A DNA stretch of 64,000 nt from Chryseobacterium culicis (GCF_002979755.1 NZ_PCPP01000001.1:652665-716664), one strand, 5' to 3'. Counted from the stretch's first letter, positions 33,901 through 41,874 are shown. The notes: generated by a model from the sequence alone, not told the origin. A program made the numbers and translations.

Positions 33901-34502
33901 CCTAACACGGTTACTCCTTTTTCAATCATGTCGTAGATGGCATCTCTGGCATTGTCAGGTTTTACGTTTACAGCACGTGTTCCGTTGAAATGAAGGCAGG
34001 TTACATATCCGTTGGCCACAGCATCCTGAGCCGTGAATTTAACGCAGTAATCTAATGCTAATCCTACGATTTCAACCAATTGAATGTCGTGGTATTTCAA
34101 GAAATCATCCAATCCGGTTTTCATAAAATGATTATTATCCTGGAATCCGCTATAGCTGTCTATTTCAATATTTTTACCTTTTTGTATAATGTGGGTTACT
34201 TTATCTCTGTTCAGATCTTTGTGAAATTCTGCTCCGAAAGTTCCCTGAATACAATGATCCGGCCACATAAACTGTGGAACACCATTCAAAATAATACTTT
34301 CTCCTACCTTTCTGCCATTGCTGCTTGCAAAACTTTTATGACCTGCAGGATGCCAGTCCTGCGTCAAAACCACCTGATCATATTCATTTTCCTCCATCAG
34401 AAGATTGATGTAAGGAATAATTTCGTTGGCTCCAGGGACTGCAAGTGCTCCGCCTTCACAAAAATCATTCTGTACATCGACTATTATTAATGCTTTTTTC
34501 AT
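33897..34502 (-). CDS. pncA: Nicotinamidase
   Basis: Isochorismatase-fold amidase converting nicotinamide to nicotinate in NAD salvage, 201 aa. The catalytic triad is visible: Asp in VDVQNDF (about residue 10), Lys in the HIIQKGKN region (near 110), and Cys in GLALDYCVKFTAQDA (near 153). Metal-site pattern DWHPAGHKSF near 53-62 is typical. The start at 34502 (MKKALIIVDV) is used; an in-frame extension to 34772 crosses the helicase gene start and has no homology-like content. The potential interplay with the TNT-like NADase at 13 kb is only thematic. Confidence 0.95.
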   Translation of the reverse strand: MKKALIIVDVQNDFCEGGALAVPGANEIIPYINLLMEENEYDQVVLTQDWHPAGHKSFASSNGRKVGESIILNGVPQFMWPDHCIQGTFGAEFHKDLNRDKVTHIIQKGKNIEIDSYSGFQDNNHFMKTGLDDFLKYHDIQLVEIVGLALDYCVKFTAQDAVANGYVTCLHFNGTRAVNVKPDNARDAIYDMIEKGVTVLG

Positions 34503-34515
34503 ATTTTGATTTCTC

Positions 34516-34590
34516 GAATTTTTGATAAATTTAAAAAAACTAAACCACAAAAATTTGTCCAAAACCGAATTATCGGACAAATCGGCAATG
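34516..34590 (+). repeat. 75-bp duplicated upstream element, copy 1
   Basis: GAATTTTTGATAAATT (34516-34531) and ATCGGACAAATCGGCAAT (34572-34589) are separated by 40 bp; the same two blocks occur with the same spacing at 35981-36054. TTTGTCC (34554-34560) and GGACAAA (34575-34581) form an inverted pair. Copy 1 lies between divergent pncA and the helicase gene. Confidence 0.55.
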
Positions 34591-34692
34591 TAAATTTTCA
34601 ATACTCCCGAAATGAGTGGTTTAAAATTAAAATAATTGTATTTTCTTTGAAAAGTATGGCATTTTTGGGACATACACCAAATCTCAATAACG

Positions 34693-34700
34693 TATCTTTG
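34693..34700 (+). promoter_or_regulatory. -7 element of the DEAD-box helicase gene
   Basis: TATCTTTG, an exact TAnnTTTG, 20 nt before the ATG at 34720. Confidence 0.6.
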
Positions 34701-34719
34701 CAGGAAATAAGTATTTTTT

Positions 34720-35862
34720 ATGTCATTTGAGTCTTTAGGATTATCACACAATATTATTCGTTCTGTTAACAAATTGGGGTATTTAAAACCATTTCCAATT
34801 CAGGAGCAGGCTGTTCCCGTAATTTTACAAGGGAAAGATCTGATGGGAATTGCACAGACAGGTTCTGGTAAAACAGCTTGTTTTGTGATGCCGATTTTAG
34901 AAAAACTACAGAATTCGGAAGTTAAAAAAGACCGTAATGTTCAGGTTTTAATATTGGTTCCTACCCGTGAATTGGCTATTCAGATTGATGAAGTTTTCAG
35001 AGCTTTTACAGAAAATCTGAAAAGAGAAGTCCGAACAATGGCTGTTTATGGAGGGGTTTCTATCAACCCGCAAATGAAAGGAATGTTTGGGGTGGAAGTT
35101 CTGATTGCAACTCCGGGGCGTTTATTAGACTTAATTGATCATAATGCTTTGAGTATTTCAGGAATTAAACATCTGGTGATTGACGAGGCAGATAAAATGT
35201 TTCAGCTGGGCTTTGGTGAAGAGATGAATAAGCTTTTTGCGATGATGCCGATAGCCAAACAAACCACTTTATTTTCAGCAACTTTAAATGATAAAGTTTC
35301 TGAGATGAAAGAACGTCTGTCCATTAATCCTACCCTTATTGAAATTAAAAAAGAAGAAGTTGAGATAGATAATATCGAACAGCTGGCCTATCATGTTTCT
35401 CCGGAAAATAAAGGTCCTTTTTTAAGATATTTAATTAAGGAAAAGAAAGTTGAAAAAGCTCTTATTTTTGTCTCGTCCACAAGATCTGCAGACAATTTGG
35501 TAGAGAAGCTTAAAAAGAATAAAATTAAAGCTGTGGCGATTCATAGTCAAAAGTCACAGGGGGCCCGTAGAAATAATCTGGAAGAATTTAAAGTAAATGG
35601 AGCTCAGATTCTGGTGGCTACAGATCTAATTGGCCGTGGAATTCATATTGAATCTCTGCCATGTGTTATCAACTATGAATTACCGCGTTCTCCTTTAGAT
35701 TATATCCATCGTATTGGTAGAACGGGGCGTGCCAACGAAAAAGGAACAGCAATTAGCATTCTAACGGATGATGAATTACAGCATTTCAGGGTGATTCAAA
35801 AGAAAATGGGAAGAAAAGTAACGCTGCAAAGAACAGAAGGTATTGATTTACATGGTTATTAA
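34720..35862 (+). CDS. DEAD-box RNA helicase
   Basis: A 380-aa DEAD-box ATPase that unwinds RNA, probably in RNA decay, ribosome assembly or cold adaptation. All core motifs are present: Q motif (FPIQEQAV near 25), Walker A AQTGSGKT near 45, PTRELA near 81, TPGRLLDL near 126, DEAD near 150, SAT near 186, and HRIGRTGRA near 333. The protein ends shortly after the core (LQRTEGIDLHGY), so it lacks the long basic tail of RhlE/DbpA types. Monocistronic, with a good promoter and a terminator at 35883. Confidence 0.95.
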   Translation: MSFESLGLSHNIIRSVNKLGYLKPFPIQEQAVPVILQGKDLMGIAQTGSGKTACFVMPILEKLQNSEVKKDRNVQVLILVPTRELAIQIDEVFRAFTENLKREVRTMAVYGGVSINPQMKGMFGVEVLIATPGRLLDLIDHNALSISGIKHLVIDEADKMFQLGFGEEMNKLFAMMPIAKQTTLFSATLNDKVSEMKERLSINPTLIEIKKEEVEIDNIEQLAYHVSPENKGPFLRYLIKEKKVEKALIFVSSTRSADNLVEKLKKNKIKAVAIHSQKSQGARRNNLEEFKVNGAQILVATDLIGRGIHIESLPCVINYELPRSPLDYIHRIGRTGRANEKGTAISILTDDELQHFRVIQKKMGRKVTLQRTEGIDLHGY

Positions 35863-35882
35863 TACTTGATCTTAAATAATAC

Positions 35883-35915
35883 AGGCTTCAGTTTATACAA
35901 TTGAAGCCTTTTTTA
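35883..35915 (+). terminator. Terminator of the helicase gene
   Basis: 8-bp stem AGGCTTCA/TGAAGCCT followed by TTTTTT. Confidence 0.85.
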
Positions 35916-35980
35916 ATGAAAAATTGGTACCACAAAAATCATTATCGGTATAATTAATGCTTTATTCACTTTAAATCCTT

Positions 35981-36054
35981 GAATTTTTGATAAATTCGCA
36001 CAAGCTGATATTTGAAAATTGTCTGAAAAGAAAATGATCGGACAAATCGGCAAT
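35981..36054 (+). repeat. 75-bp duplicated upstream element, copy 2
   Basis: GAATTTTTGATAAATT at 35981-35996 and ATCGGACAAATCGGCAAT at 36037-36054 with the same 40-bp spacing as copy 1. The 40 bp between the blocks has diverged, but TTGTCT/GGACAA keeps the inverted relation. It ends 25 nt before the thiol-stress operon. Confidence 0.55.
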
Positions 36055-36079
36055 ATTTAAAAATTAAAACCCTTGAACA

Positions 36080-36616
36080 ATGAGTGATTTAGAGAAAAAA
36101 AAGTTTCCAATAGGACCGTTTGAAGCTCCCGAAAGCATCTGTGACACTACCTTGGATACTTATATCAAAGTGATTAAAGACTTTCCCGGCAGGCTAAAAA
36201 ATCTCATTGAACATTTTGCAGACGACCAATTGGATACTCCTTACAGAGAAGGAGGCTGGACGGTAAGACAGCTTGTGAACCATCTTTCAGACAGTCATAT
36301 GAACAGTTTTATCCGTTTTAAGCTGGCTCTTACGGAAGATAATCCTACAATAAAACCCTATGATGAAGCGAAATGGGCAGAACTTCAGGACAGTTTCCAT
36401 ATGCCTGTAAAGCCGGCAATGAGAATGTTGAAAGGAACACACCAAAGATGGGTGGTACTTCTTAAAAGCCTTACCAATAAACAGTTTGAAAGAACTTTTC
36501 ATCATCCTGAGCACAATAAAAGTTATAATTTAAGAGAAAGCCTTGCTTTGTACGTCTGGCATTGTAATCATCATTTTGCTCATATTGAAAATCTGAAGAA
36601 AGAAAAAGGTTGGTAA
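36080..36616 (+). CDS. YfiT/BstA-type bacillithiol transferase-like protein
   Basis: A 178-aa DinB-superfamily protein of the YfiT group ('putative metal-dependent hydrolase'), which in Firmicutes includes bacillithiol S-transferases. Signature stretches: KKFPIGPFEAPE near the N-terminus, GGWTVRQLVNHLSDSHMNS near residue 61 (His ligand), and WHCNHHFAHIENL near 157 (HHxxH ligands). First gene of a four-gene unit in which each stop overlaps the next start; its last bases overlap the DUF1569 gene by 7 nt. Transferase activity is inferred from family and from the adjacent YtxJ gene. Confidence 0.9.
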   Translation: MSDLEKKKFPIGPFEAPESICDTTLDTYIKVIKDFPGRLKNLIEHFADDQLDTPYREGGWTVRQLVNHLSDSHMNSFIRFKLALTEDNPTIKPYDEAKWAELQDSFHMPVKPAMRMLKGTHQRWVVLLKSLTNKQFERTFHHPEHNKSYNLRESLALYVWHCNHHFAHIENLKKEKGW

Positions 36617-37071
36617 GAAAGCGTCTTGATAATCCCATATACTACAACGAAATTGTAAAGAGAATTTCTTTGTTATCTGAAAACTCCATTGGAAAATGGG
36701 GGAAAATGAGCGTATGTCAAATGGTAAAGCATTGTGATCTAGTTCTTCAGGTAGCCCTGCGGAAAATTGAACTTCCCCGTATTAATGTGGTATTCGAGAC
36801 TATAGGAATCTTTACAAAAGTAGAAATGTATGTTTTCAATAATGGAATTCCCAGAAACATGCCTACTTTTCAAAAACTAATCGTTAATTTTGAGTGTGAT
36901 TTTGATGTATCAAAAACCAATCTGCTGAAAACGCTGGAAGAATTCCGGGAAGCTTGTGAAAAGAACAGGCTGCCGGATCATCACAGATTATTCGGTAAAA
37001 TGACTGAAAAAGACTGGACATTTTTAGAATATAAACATCTTGATCACCATCTAAAACAATTTAATGTATGA
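36610..37071 (+). CDS. DUF1569/DinB-fold protein
   Basis: A 153-aa protein with a TTG start that overlaps the preceding stop; the next in-frame ATG is about 34 codons in and would cut off conserved sequence. DUF1569 pattern: KRISLLSENSIGKWGKMSVCQMVKHCDLVL (about 12-41), with the C-terminal HLDHHLKQF. These His residues make it another DinB-like four-helix protein. It overlaps ytxJ by 4 nt (ATGA). Function unknown; the operon suggests a role in thiol or electrophile stress. Confidence 0.85.
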   Translation: MVRKRLDNPIYYNEIVKRISLLSENSIGKWGKMSVCQMVKHCDLVLQVALRKIELPRINVVFETIGIFTKVEMYVFNNGIPRNMPTFQKLIVNFECDFDVSKTNLLKTLEEFREACEKNRLPDHHRLFGKMTEKDWTFLEYKHLDHHLKQFNV

Positions 37072-37448
37072 GTTTTTTTGATAAAATATTTGGTGGAAAA
37101 AGCGAAACCCCTGATCAAAAATCATTCTGGAAAAAGATAGAGTCTGAAGAAGACCTTACAAAAGCTATAGAAGACTCTTTTCAGAATAAAATTGCTATAT
37201 TCAAGCATTCAACAAGCTGTTTCATCAGTAAAACAGTACTGAGAAACTTTGAAAAAGAAGTGGAAAGTTCAGATCAGTCGGTTCATGTTTATTACCTGGA
37301 TCTTCTGGCTCACAGACCTGTTTCTAATAAAATAGCCGCAGATTTTGAAATCAGACACGAAAGTCCACAGCTGATTGTAATTGAGAACGGAAAGTCCATC
37401 AACAATGCTTCGCACCAGGATATTTCTTTAAGCCAGATTGTATCATGA
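37068..37448 (+). CDS. YtxJ-type bacilliredoxin-like protein
   Basis: A 126-aa thioredoxin-fold protein of the YtxJ family ('bacillithiol system redox-active protein'). The active site is a single Cys in KHSTSCFISKTVL near residue 46, as in monothiol bacilliredoxins that reduce bacillithiol mixed disulfides. Cis-Pro loop: ESPQLIVIENG near 101. It overlaps both neighbours by ATGA, so translation is coupled throughout the operon. Confidence 0.9.
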   Translation: MSFFDKIFGGKSETPDQKSFWKKIESEEDLTKAIEDSFQNKIAIFKHSTSCFISKTVLRNFEKEVESSDQSVHVYYLDLLAHRPVSNKIAADFEIRHESPQLIVIENGKSINNASHQDISLSQIVS

Positions 37449-38041
37449 AGAATATAAATAATTATTTAGCTAAAGTTTTAAATGTTCCGCTTCAAAACGT
37501 GAACACCTGTAGCCTGCACTATGAAGTAAAGAAAATTCCTAAAAACCAGTTTCTTCTTCAGTATGGCGAAATATGCCGTCATATATTCTTTGTAGAAAAA
37601 GGACTGATAAAAATGTATTCTATTGATAAAAACGGAAAAGAACATATTATACAGTTTGCCCCGGAAAGCTGGCTGATTTCTGACCGAAGCAGTCTTTATT
37701 TCAATGAAAAATCCATTTATTATATAGAAGCAGTGGAAGATTCAGAGGTACTGTTTTTACATCCCGATTTCTTTAATAAATTGGTGGAACAATTCCCAAA
37801 CAGTATTGAGAGAAGTGATTTTCTGCTGCAGAAACATATCAGAAGTCTTCAAAACAGGATCAATTCTTTATTGGGAGAGACTGCAGAAGAAAGATACATG
37901 AAATTTATTAAAATGTATCCGGATTTACTGTTGAGAGTTCCACAATGGATGATTGCTTCTTACCTGGGGATTACTCCTGAGAGTCTTAGCCGTGTAAGAA
38001 AAGAACTGGCAAGAAAGAATTTTGTTCCTGATAATAAATAA
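37445..38041 (+). CDS. Crp/Fnr-family regulator, thiol-stress operon
   Basis: A 198-aa regulator: cyclic-nucleotide-binding-like beta domain (about 25-115, QYGEICRHIFFVEKGLIKMYSIDKNGKEHIIQFA) and a C-terminal winged helix (about 165-195, WMIASYLGITPESLSRVRKELA). No Fnr-type cysteine cluster is present and the cNMP Arg/Glu signature is not convincing, so the signal is unknown. Last gene of the four-gene unit, followed by a palindromic repeat. Confidence 0.92.
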   Translation: MKNINNYLAKVLNVPLQNVNTCSLHYEVKKIPKNQFLLQYGEICRHIFFVEKGLIKMYSIDKNGKEHIIQFAPESWLISDRSSLYFNEKSIYYIEAVEDSEVLFLHPDFFNKLVEQFPNSIERSDFLLQKHIRSLQNRINSLLGETAEERYMKFIKMYPDLLLRVPQWMIASYLGITPESLSRVRKELARKNFVPDNK

Positions 38042-38044
38042 AGA

Positions 38045-38178
38045 AGGCTGGAAGATGGGAGAGGGAAGCTTGAAGTTCTGGTAAACACAGAAGAACTTGA
38101 TAGTTATTATTCAAACATCCTTAATAAGAATCGACATAATCTATTCTTAAAACTATAATAACTTCCATCTTCCAGCCT
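38045..38178. repeat. Inverted-repeat intergenic element
   Basis: Perfect 14-bp ends AGGCTGGAAGATGG (38045-38058) and CCATCTTCCAGCCT (38165-38178) enclose 106 bp, including AAGTTCTGGT... and TAGTTATTAT... words. It fills nearly all the gap between convergent genes. It looks like a dispersed Chryseobacterium repeat; no ORF. Confidence 0.55.
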
Positions 38179-38186
38179 CCTTACTT

Positions 38187-39602
38187 TCAATAAATTTTTT
38201 TGGCAAGATTTCCCACCTGTCTGAGCTTTGCCTGTGTATTTTCCGACCAGGGAAGGCCTATACAAAGTCTCATACAGTTTTCAAACTGCTCCTGAAAGGT
38301 AAACATTCTTCCGGGAGCTATACTGATGTTTTGTTTGATAGCCAGATCATATAATTCTGTGGTCCGGATCTTTTTATCAAATTCTACCCATAATGATAAT
38401 CCTCCCTGTGGACGGCTGGTTTTGGTGCCTTCCGGGAATGATTCTGCAATAGTTTGAACATAATTCTGATAGTTGAACTGTAAGGTTCTACGAAGCTGCT
38501 GAAGGTGTTTTTCGTACTTCCCAGATTTCAGAAAGTTGGCGACAGCTTCATTCACAATAGAAATAGAAGATGTGGAATGCAAGAGTTTTAATTTCATGAT
38601 CTTGTCTTTGTATTTCCCAGGAGCAATCCATCCAACACGATAGCCGGGAGCCAGTGTTTTTGAAATCGAACTGCAGTACAGTACATTTCCGTCTTTATCG
38701 AAAGATTTGCAGCATTTTGGACGGCTGGAACCAAAATAAAGGTCTCCATACACATCATCTTCTATCAGCGGAATATTGTTTTCCGACAATATTTTTACAA
38801 TTTCTTTTTTATTTTCATCAGGCATACAACTTCCCAGCGGAGAATTGAAGTTGGGAATCAACAGACACAGATCTATCTTGGGAATTACTTTTTTTAAGGC
38901 TTCAATTTCTATTCCGGTAGTAGGATGGGTGGGAAGTTCCAGTACTTTTAGGCCTAATCCGTTTGCCAGCTGTAAAATACCCGGATAACAGGGACTTTCA
39001 ATAGCAATTGTGTCTCCTGGTTTTCCCAGAGCCATTAAGCAGAAAGAAAGAGCATTCATTCCGCCATTGGTGGTAATCAAATCATTTTCGCTCAGGTTTC
39101 CTCCCCATTGCAAAGAACGTATAGCAATCATTCTTCTGAGCTTCAGATTTCCCTGAAGTTCTTCATAGTCAGTACCTCCGTCTTTTAATTCTCTGATGGC
39201 ATTCACTATTTCTTTTTTTAGTTTTGCCTGAGGTAAAAGATCTCCGGACGGAATACCGATAGAGAAAAAAGTAAGGTCCTTTTTGCCCATATTTTCATAC
39301 ACTTTACTGATCAGCTCATCCGGTTCATCATTATTGGCAATCAATGACGGACGGCTCACTTCGGGTAAAGGAAGTTTTACAGAGAGCAGCTGGCTTACAA
39401 AATATCCTGACTGTGGTTTTGATTCTATCAAAGATTGGGATTCCAGTTCGAGGAAAACACGTTTAGCAGTGTTCATACTCACCTGATGTTCCTGACATAG
39501 CATTCTTACCGAAGGAAGCTTGTCTCCGGTCTTTAAAATGCCATTTCTGATCTGCCCTGCAATTCCGTCTGCAATTTCTGTGTATAAAAATTCTTTGCTC
39601 AT
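38187..39602 (-). CDS. MocR-type GntR/aminotransferase regulator 1
   Basis: A 471-aa MocR-family protein: N-terminal GntR winged helix (about 1-70, ADGIAGQIRNGILKTGDKLPSVRMLCQEHQVSMNTAKRVF) fused to a class I aminotransferase-like domain. PLP-binding stretch VLYCSSISKTLAPGYRVGW near 315 contains the Schiff-base Lys. MocR proteins are PLP- or amino-acid-responsive regulators rather than enzymes. Divergent from an EamA exporter 98 bp away, the likely target. Good promoter: TATATTTG (39623-39630) with a TTG 21 nt upstream. Confidence 0.93.
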   Translation of the reverse strand: MSKEFLYTEIADGIAGQIRNGILKTGDKLPSVRMLCQEHQVSMNTAKRVFLELESQSLIESKPQSGYFVSQLLSVKLPLPEVSRPSLIANNDEPDELISKVYENMGKKDLTFFSIGIPSGDLLPQAKLKKEIVNAIRELKDGGTDYEELQGNLKLRRMIAIRSLQWGGNLSENDLITTNGGMNALSFCLMALGKPGDTIAIESPCYPGILQLANGLGLKVLELPTHPTTGIEIEALKKVIPKIDLCLLIPNFNSPLGSCMPDENKKEIVKILSENNIPLIEDDVYGDLYFGSSRPKCCKSFDKDGNVLYCSSISKTLAPGYRVGWIAPGKYKDKIMKLKLLHSTSSISIVNEAVANFLKSGKYEKHLQQLRRTLQFNYQNYVQTIAESFPEGTKTSRPQGGLSLWVEFDKKIRTTELYDLAIKQNISIAPGRMFTFQEQFENCMRLCIGLPWSENTQAKLRQVGNLAKKIY

Positions 39603-39622
39603 ATTTTCAAACTGTGCTCATG

Positions 39623-39654
39623 CAAATATACAAAACTGATACTGTGTTTATCAA
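39623..39654 (-). promoter_or_regulatory. Promoter of MocR regulator 1
   Basis: Minus strand: TTG (39652-39654), 21-nt spacer, TATATTTG (39623-39630). It matches the full Bacteroidota consensus TTG-N(17-23)-TAnnTTTG. Confidence 0.65.
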
Positions 39655-39665
39655 ATTATCCTTTC

Positions 39666-39673
39666 TAATTTTG
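39666..39673 (+). promoter_or_regulatory. -7 element of the EamA exporter gene
   Basis: TAATTTTG, 27 nt before the ATG at 39700. It is 12 bp from the -33 box of the divergent MocR promoter, so both units can be controlled from one site. Confidence 0.5.
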
Positions 39674-39699
39674 AACCATCAATTAAAACCTTTCTTACA

Positions 39700-40584
39700 A
39701 TGATGACAAATCAGATAACAAAAGATGAAAATATAAGCGGATGGATCAATGGCTTCATTGGTGTTGTATTATTTAGTGGAGGGCTGCCTGCTACCAAACT
39801 AGCGGTAATGGAAATGAGCCCAACTTTTGTAACAATAGTCCGTGCAGCTGTTGCCGGAGTATTGGCTTTAATCGTATTATGGGTGGGCAAAGAAAAACGA
39901 CCGGTGAAAGAACAATTCGTTCCTGTGCTTCTGGTTTCTCTTGGCTGTGTGGTAGGTTTTCCGCTTCTTTCTGCACTGGCTCTTCAGTATCTTACTTCGG
40001 CTCACTCCATTGTATTTCTGGGAATGCTGCCTTTGGCAACCGCTATATTTGGAGTTTTCCGTGGGGGTGAGAGGCCTCATCCTATATTTTGGTTTTTTTC
40101 GATTGTAGGAAGTCTTTTAGTGATTGGATATGCTGTTTCACAAGGAATATCAGCGTCACCAATTGGCGATATTCTGATGCTGCTGGCAGTTATTTTATGT
40201 GGTATGGGCTATGCTGAAGGCGCGAAATTATCCAAAACATTAGGTGGCTGGCAGGTGATTTCCTGGGCTTTGGTACTGGCATTGCCTGTTATGATTCCTT
40301 TATTCTTTATTTATTTTCCTGAGGATATTGGACATGTTAGTTTTCAGGGATGGTTTGGGCTGGGCTACATTTCTCTTTTCAGTATGTTTATTGGATTTAT
40401 ATTCTGGTATAAAGGATTAGCACAGGGAGGAATCGCTACTGTGGGACAGCTGCAACTGCTTCAGCCTTTCTTTGGTTTGGCCTTGGCCGCCTGGCTTCTT
40501 CATGAGCAGGTGAGCATGGGAATGCTGGGAGTAACGGTAGGAGTGATCTTATGTGTTGCTGGAACTAAGAAATTTGCGAAATAA
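39700..40584 (+). CDS. EamA/DMT-family exporter
   Basis: A 294-aa inner-membrane protein with ten predicted helices in two EamA repeats (about 15-145 and 155-290). Repeat-edge motifs are GGLPATKLAVMEMSPTFVTIVRA (start of repeat 1) and LGYISLFSMFIGFIFWYKGLAQGG (repeat 2). The family exports amino acids and small metabolites. The divergent MocR regulator suggests an amino-acid- or vitamin-linked substrate; the actual substrate is unknown. Confidence 0.92.
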   Translation: MMTNQITKDENISGWINGFIGVVLFSGGLPATKLAVMEMSPTFVTIVRAAVAGVLALIVLWVGKEKRPVKEQFVPVLLVSLGCVVGFPLLSALALQYLTSAHSIVFLGMLPLATAIFGVFRGGERPHPIFWFFSIVGSLLVIGYAVSQGISASPIGDILMLLAVILCGMGYAEGAKLSKTLGGWQVISWALVLALPVMIPLFFIYFPEDIGHVSFQGWFGLGYISLFSMFIGFIFWYKGLAQGGIATVGQLQLLQPFFGLALAAWLLHEQVSMGMLGVTVGVILCVAGTKKFAK

Positions 40585-40598
40585 TTAAATATAAAGCA

Positions 40599-40616
40599 TT
40601 ATGACTTAAGTCATAA
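40599..40616 (+). promoter_or_regulatory. Perfect Crp/Fnr-type palindrome upstream of lipoprotein gene
   Basis: TTATGACTTAAGTCATAA is an 18-bp perfect palindrome with TGAC/GTCA arms typical of Crp/Fnr-superfamily sites. Its centre is about 41-42 bp upstream of the start predicted from the -7 element at 40638-40645, the class II activator position. Confidence 0.55.
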
Positions 40617-40637
40617 GAAAGCTGCTTCACAATAGTC

Positions 40638-40645
40638 TACCTTTG
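40638..40645 (+). promoter_or_regulatory. -7 element of the small lipoprotein gene
   Basis: TACCTTTG, an exact TAnnTTTG, 26 nt before the ATG at 40671. Confidence 0.6.
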
Positions 40646-40670
40646 ATCTATCACCACAAAATAGAGTATT

Positions 40671-40904
40671 ATGAAGTTTATTATGTCAAGCCTGCTGATA
40701 GGAATTATTGTCCTGAGCTGCAAAAAAGAATCGAGGACAGAAACTCATGTTACAACAGACACTGTCATAGCTGATACCATAAGGACGGATTCTGTTTCTC
40801 CTATAAGTCCAATCCCTTCCGATACAGTACATCGTGATACGGTTTCCTCAAAAAAACTTGCAGATACTACAGGAGCTCATAAAAATAAAATTCCAAAGAA
40901 ATAG
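40671..40904 (+). CDS. Small lipoprotein, unknown function
   Basis: A 77-aa protein: signal peptide with lipobox IVLSC (Cys at residue 17), then a Thr/Asp/Ser/Pro-rich tail with repeated VTTDTVIADTIRTDSV-like and SDTVHRDTVSS units, presumably unstructured, and a Lys-rich end. No domain. Followed by a strong terminator, preceded by a Crp/Fnr-type palindrome at an activating position, so probably induced by a Crp/Fnr regulator, perhaps one of the two encoded next. Confidence 0.7.
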   Translation: MKFIMSSLLIGIIVLSCKKESRTETHVTTDTVIADTIRTDSVSPISPIPSDTVHRDTVSSKKLADTTGAHKNKIPKK

Positions 40905-41220
40905 TAGTTTTTTCTGTTATTACTTTGAAAAACCCGTTTTCATTAAGTGAAAACGGGTTTTATTGTATTGTTCTCCTATATAATGTCAAAATTCTAGCTT
41001 AAAAATGTGGTATCGAAATAGTAATTTAATTGCATTTTTAGTAACGATATTTAGTCAATAAATGAAAAATATGATTGAAGTTGTTAAAATTTTTAACGTT
41101 TTTTAACTTTAAAAACAATAATTAAGGTGCGGTTTTTGCATACATCTTAGAATCGATTACCAATATTTTTACTAAGACTAAGAAGAGGAGAAGAAGAAAA
41201 CAACGCCAAAAACAACTATT
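40905..41220. other. Intergenic region before the Crp/Fnr pair
   Basis: It holds the lipoprotein terminator (40929-40961), A/T-rich sequence with the short inverted word GTTAAAA/TTTTTAAC near 41090, and a purine-rich leader (41175-41200). No ORF, no exact TAnnTTTG element found. Confidence 0.6.
40929..40965 (+). terminator. Terminator of the small lipoprotein gene
   Basis: 14-bp perfect stem AAAACCCGTTTTCA/TGAAAACGGGTTTT with a 5-nt loop and T-rich tail. Confidence 0.92.
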
Positions 41221-41817
41221 ATGGTTATCGACGAAAATATTTTGATTTCAGCGGGAGCAGAAACGAAACACTATACCCCTTCAGAAGTGATATTCTGTGA
41301 AGGGGATATTCCTACTTATTATTACCAGATTATTAAAGGGGAAGTAAAACTCAACAATTACAATGAGGAGGGAAAAGAATTTATTCAAAACATTTTATCT
41401 GACGGAGAAAGCTGTGGGGAATCTATTCTGTTTATAGAAAAACCTTACCCTATGAATGCTGAAGCCATTACAGAATGTAGTGTTCTGAGGCTTCACAAAT
41501 CTGTCTTTTTCAATTTACTGAATCAAAATCCTGAATTATACATGGAGGTTAACAGTTTTCTTTCTGAACGCCTTTATTACAAATTCATTATGATGCAGAA
41601 TCTTTCATCTCAAAACCCATCTATCAGGCTTAGAGGTTTGATGGATTATTTGAAGAGTTTTCAAAAAGATTTGACACCTTATTCATTTTTGATTCCGTTA
41701 ACGAGGCAGCAAATGGCAAGCCTGACGGGGCTTTGCGTGGAAACCGCCATAAGAACAATTAAGCATATGGAGAGGGATAAAATTTTAAGAATTGAAAACC
41801 GTAAAATTTTATACTAA
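41221..41817 (+). CDS. Crp/Fnr-family regulator A of tandem pair
   Basis: 198 aa: cNMP-binding-like beta domain (about 20-110, VIFCEGDIPTYYYQIIKGEVKLNNYNEEGKEFIQNIL) and winged helix (about 160-195, LTRQQMASLTGLCVETAIRTIKHMERDKIL). It lacks a four-Cys Fnr cluster. About half of its residues match the next gene product, so the pair arose by duplication. The VKLNNYNE(E/N)GKEFI block is shared by both. Ligand unknown. Confidence 0.92.
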   Translation: MVIDENILISAGAETKHYTPSEVIFCEGDIPTYYYQIIKGEVKLNNYNEEGKEFIQNILSDGESCGESILFIEKPYPMNAEAITECSVLRLHKSVFFNLLNQNPELYMEVNSFLSERLYYKFIMMQNLSSQNPSIRLRGLMDYLKSFQKDLTPYSFLIPLTRQQMASLTGLCVETAIRTIKHMERDKILRIENRKILY

Positions 41818-41874
41818 AAAATCCATTTTAGGTATATTATTTGTGTCTTTCTTTACTTAAAATCTATTAAAGTT

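Noticed and set aside
34080..34490. Plus-strand open frame of 136 codons opposite pncA.
   Set aside because: Antisense of a complete nicotinamidase with its triad.
34502..34772. N-terminal extension of nicotinamidase to 34772.
   Set aside because: The 90 extra residues overlap the helicase gene start on the other strand and show no family content; the family N-terminus begins at 34502.
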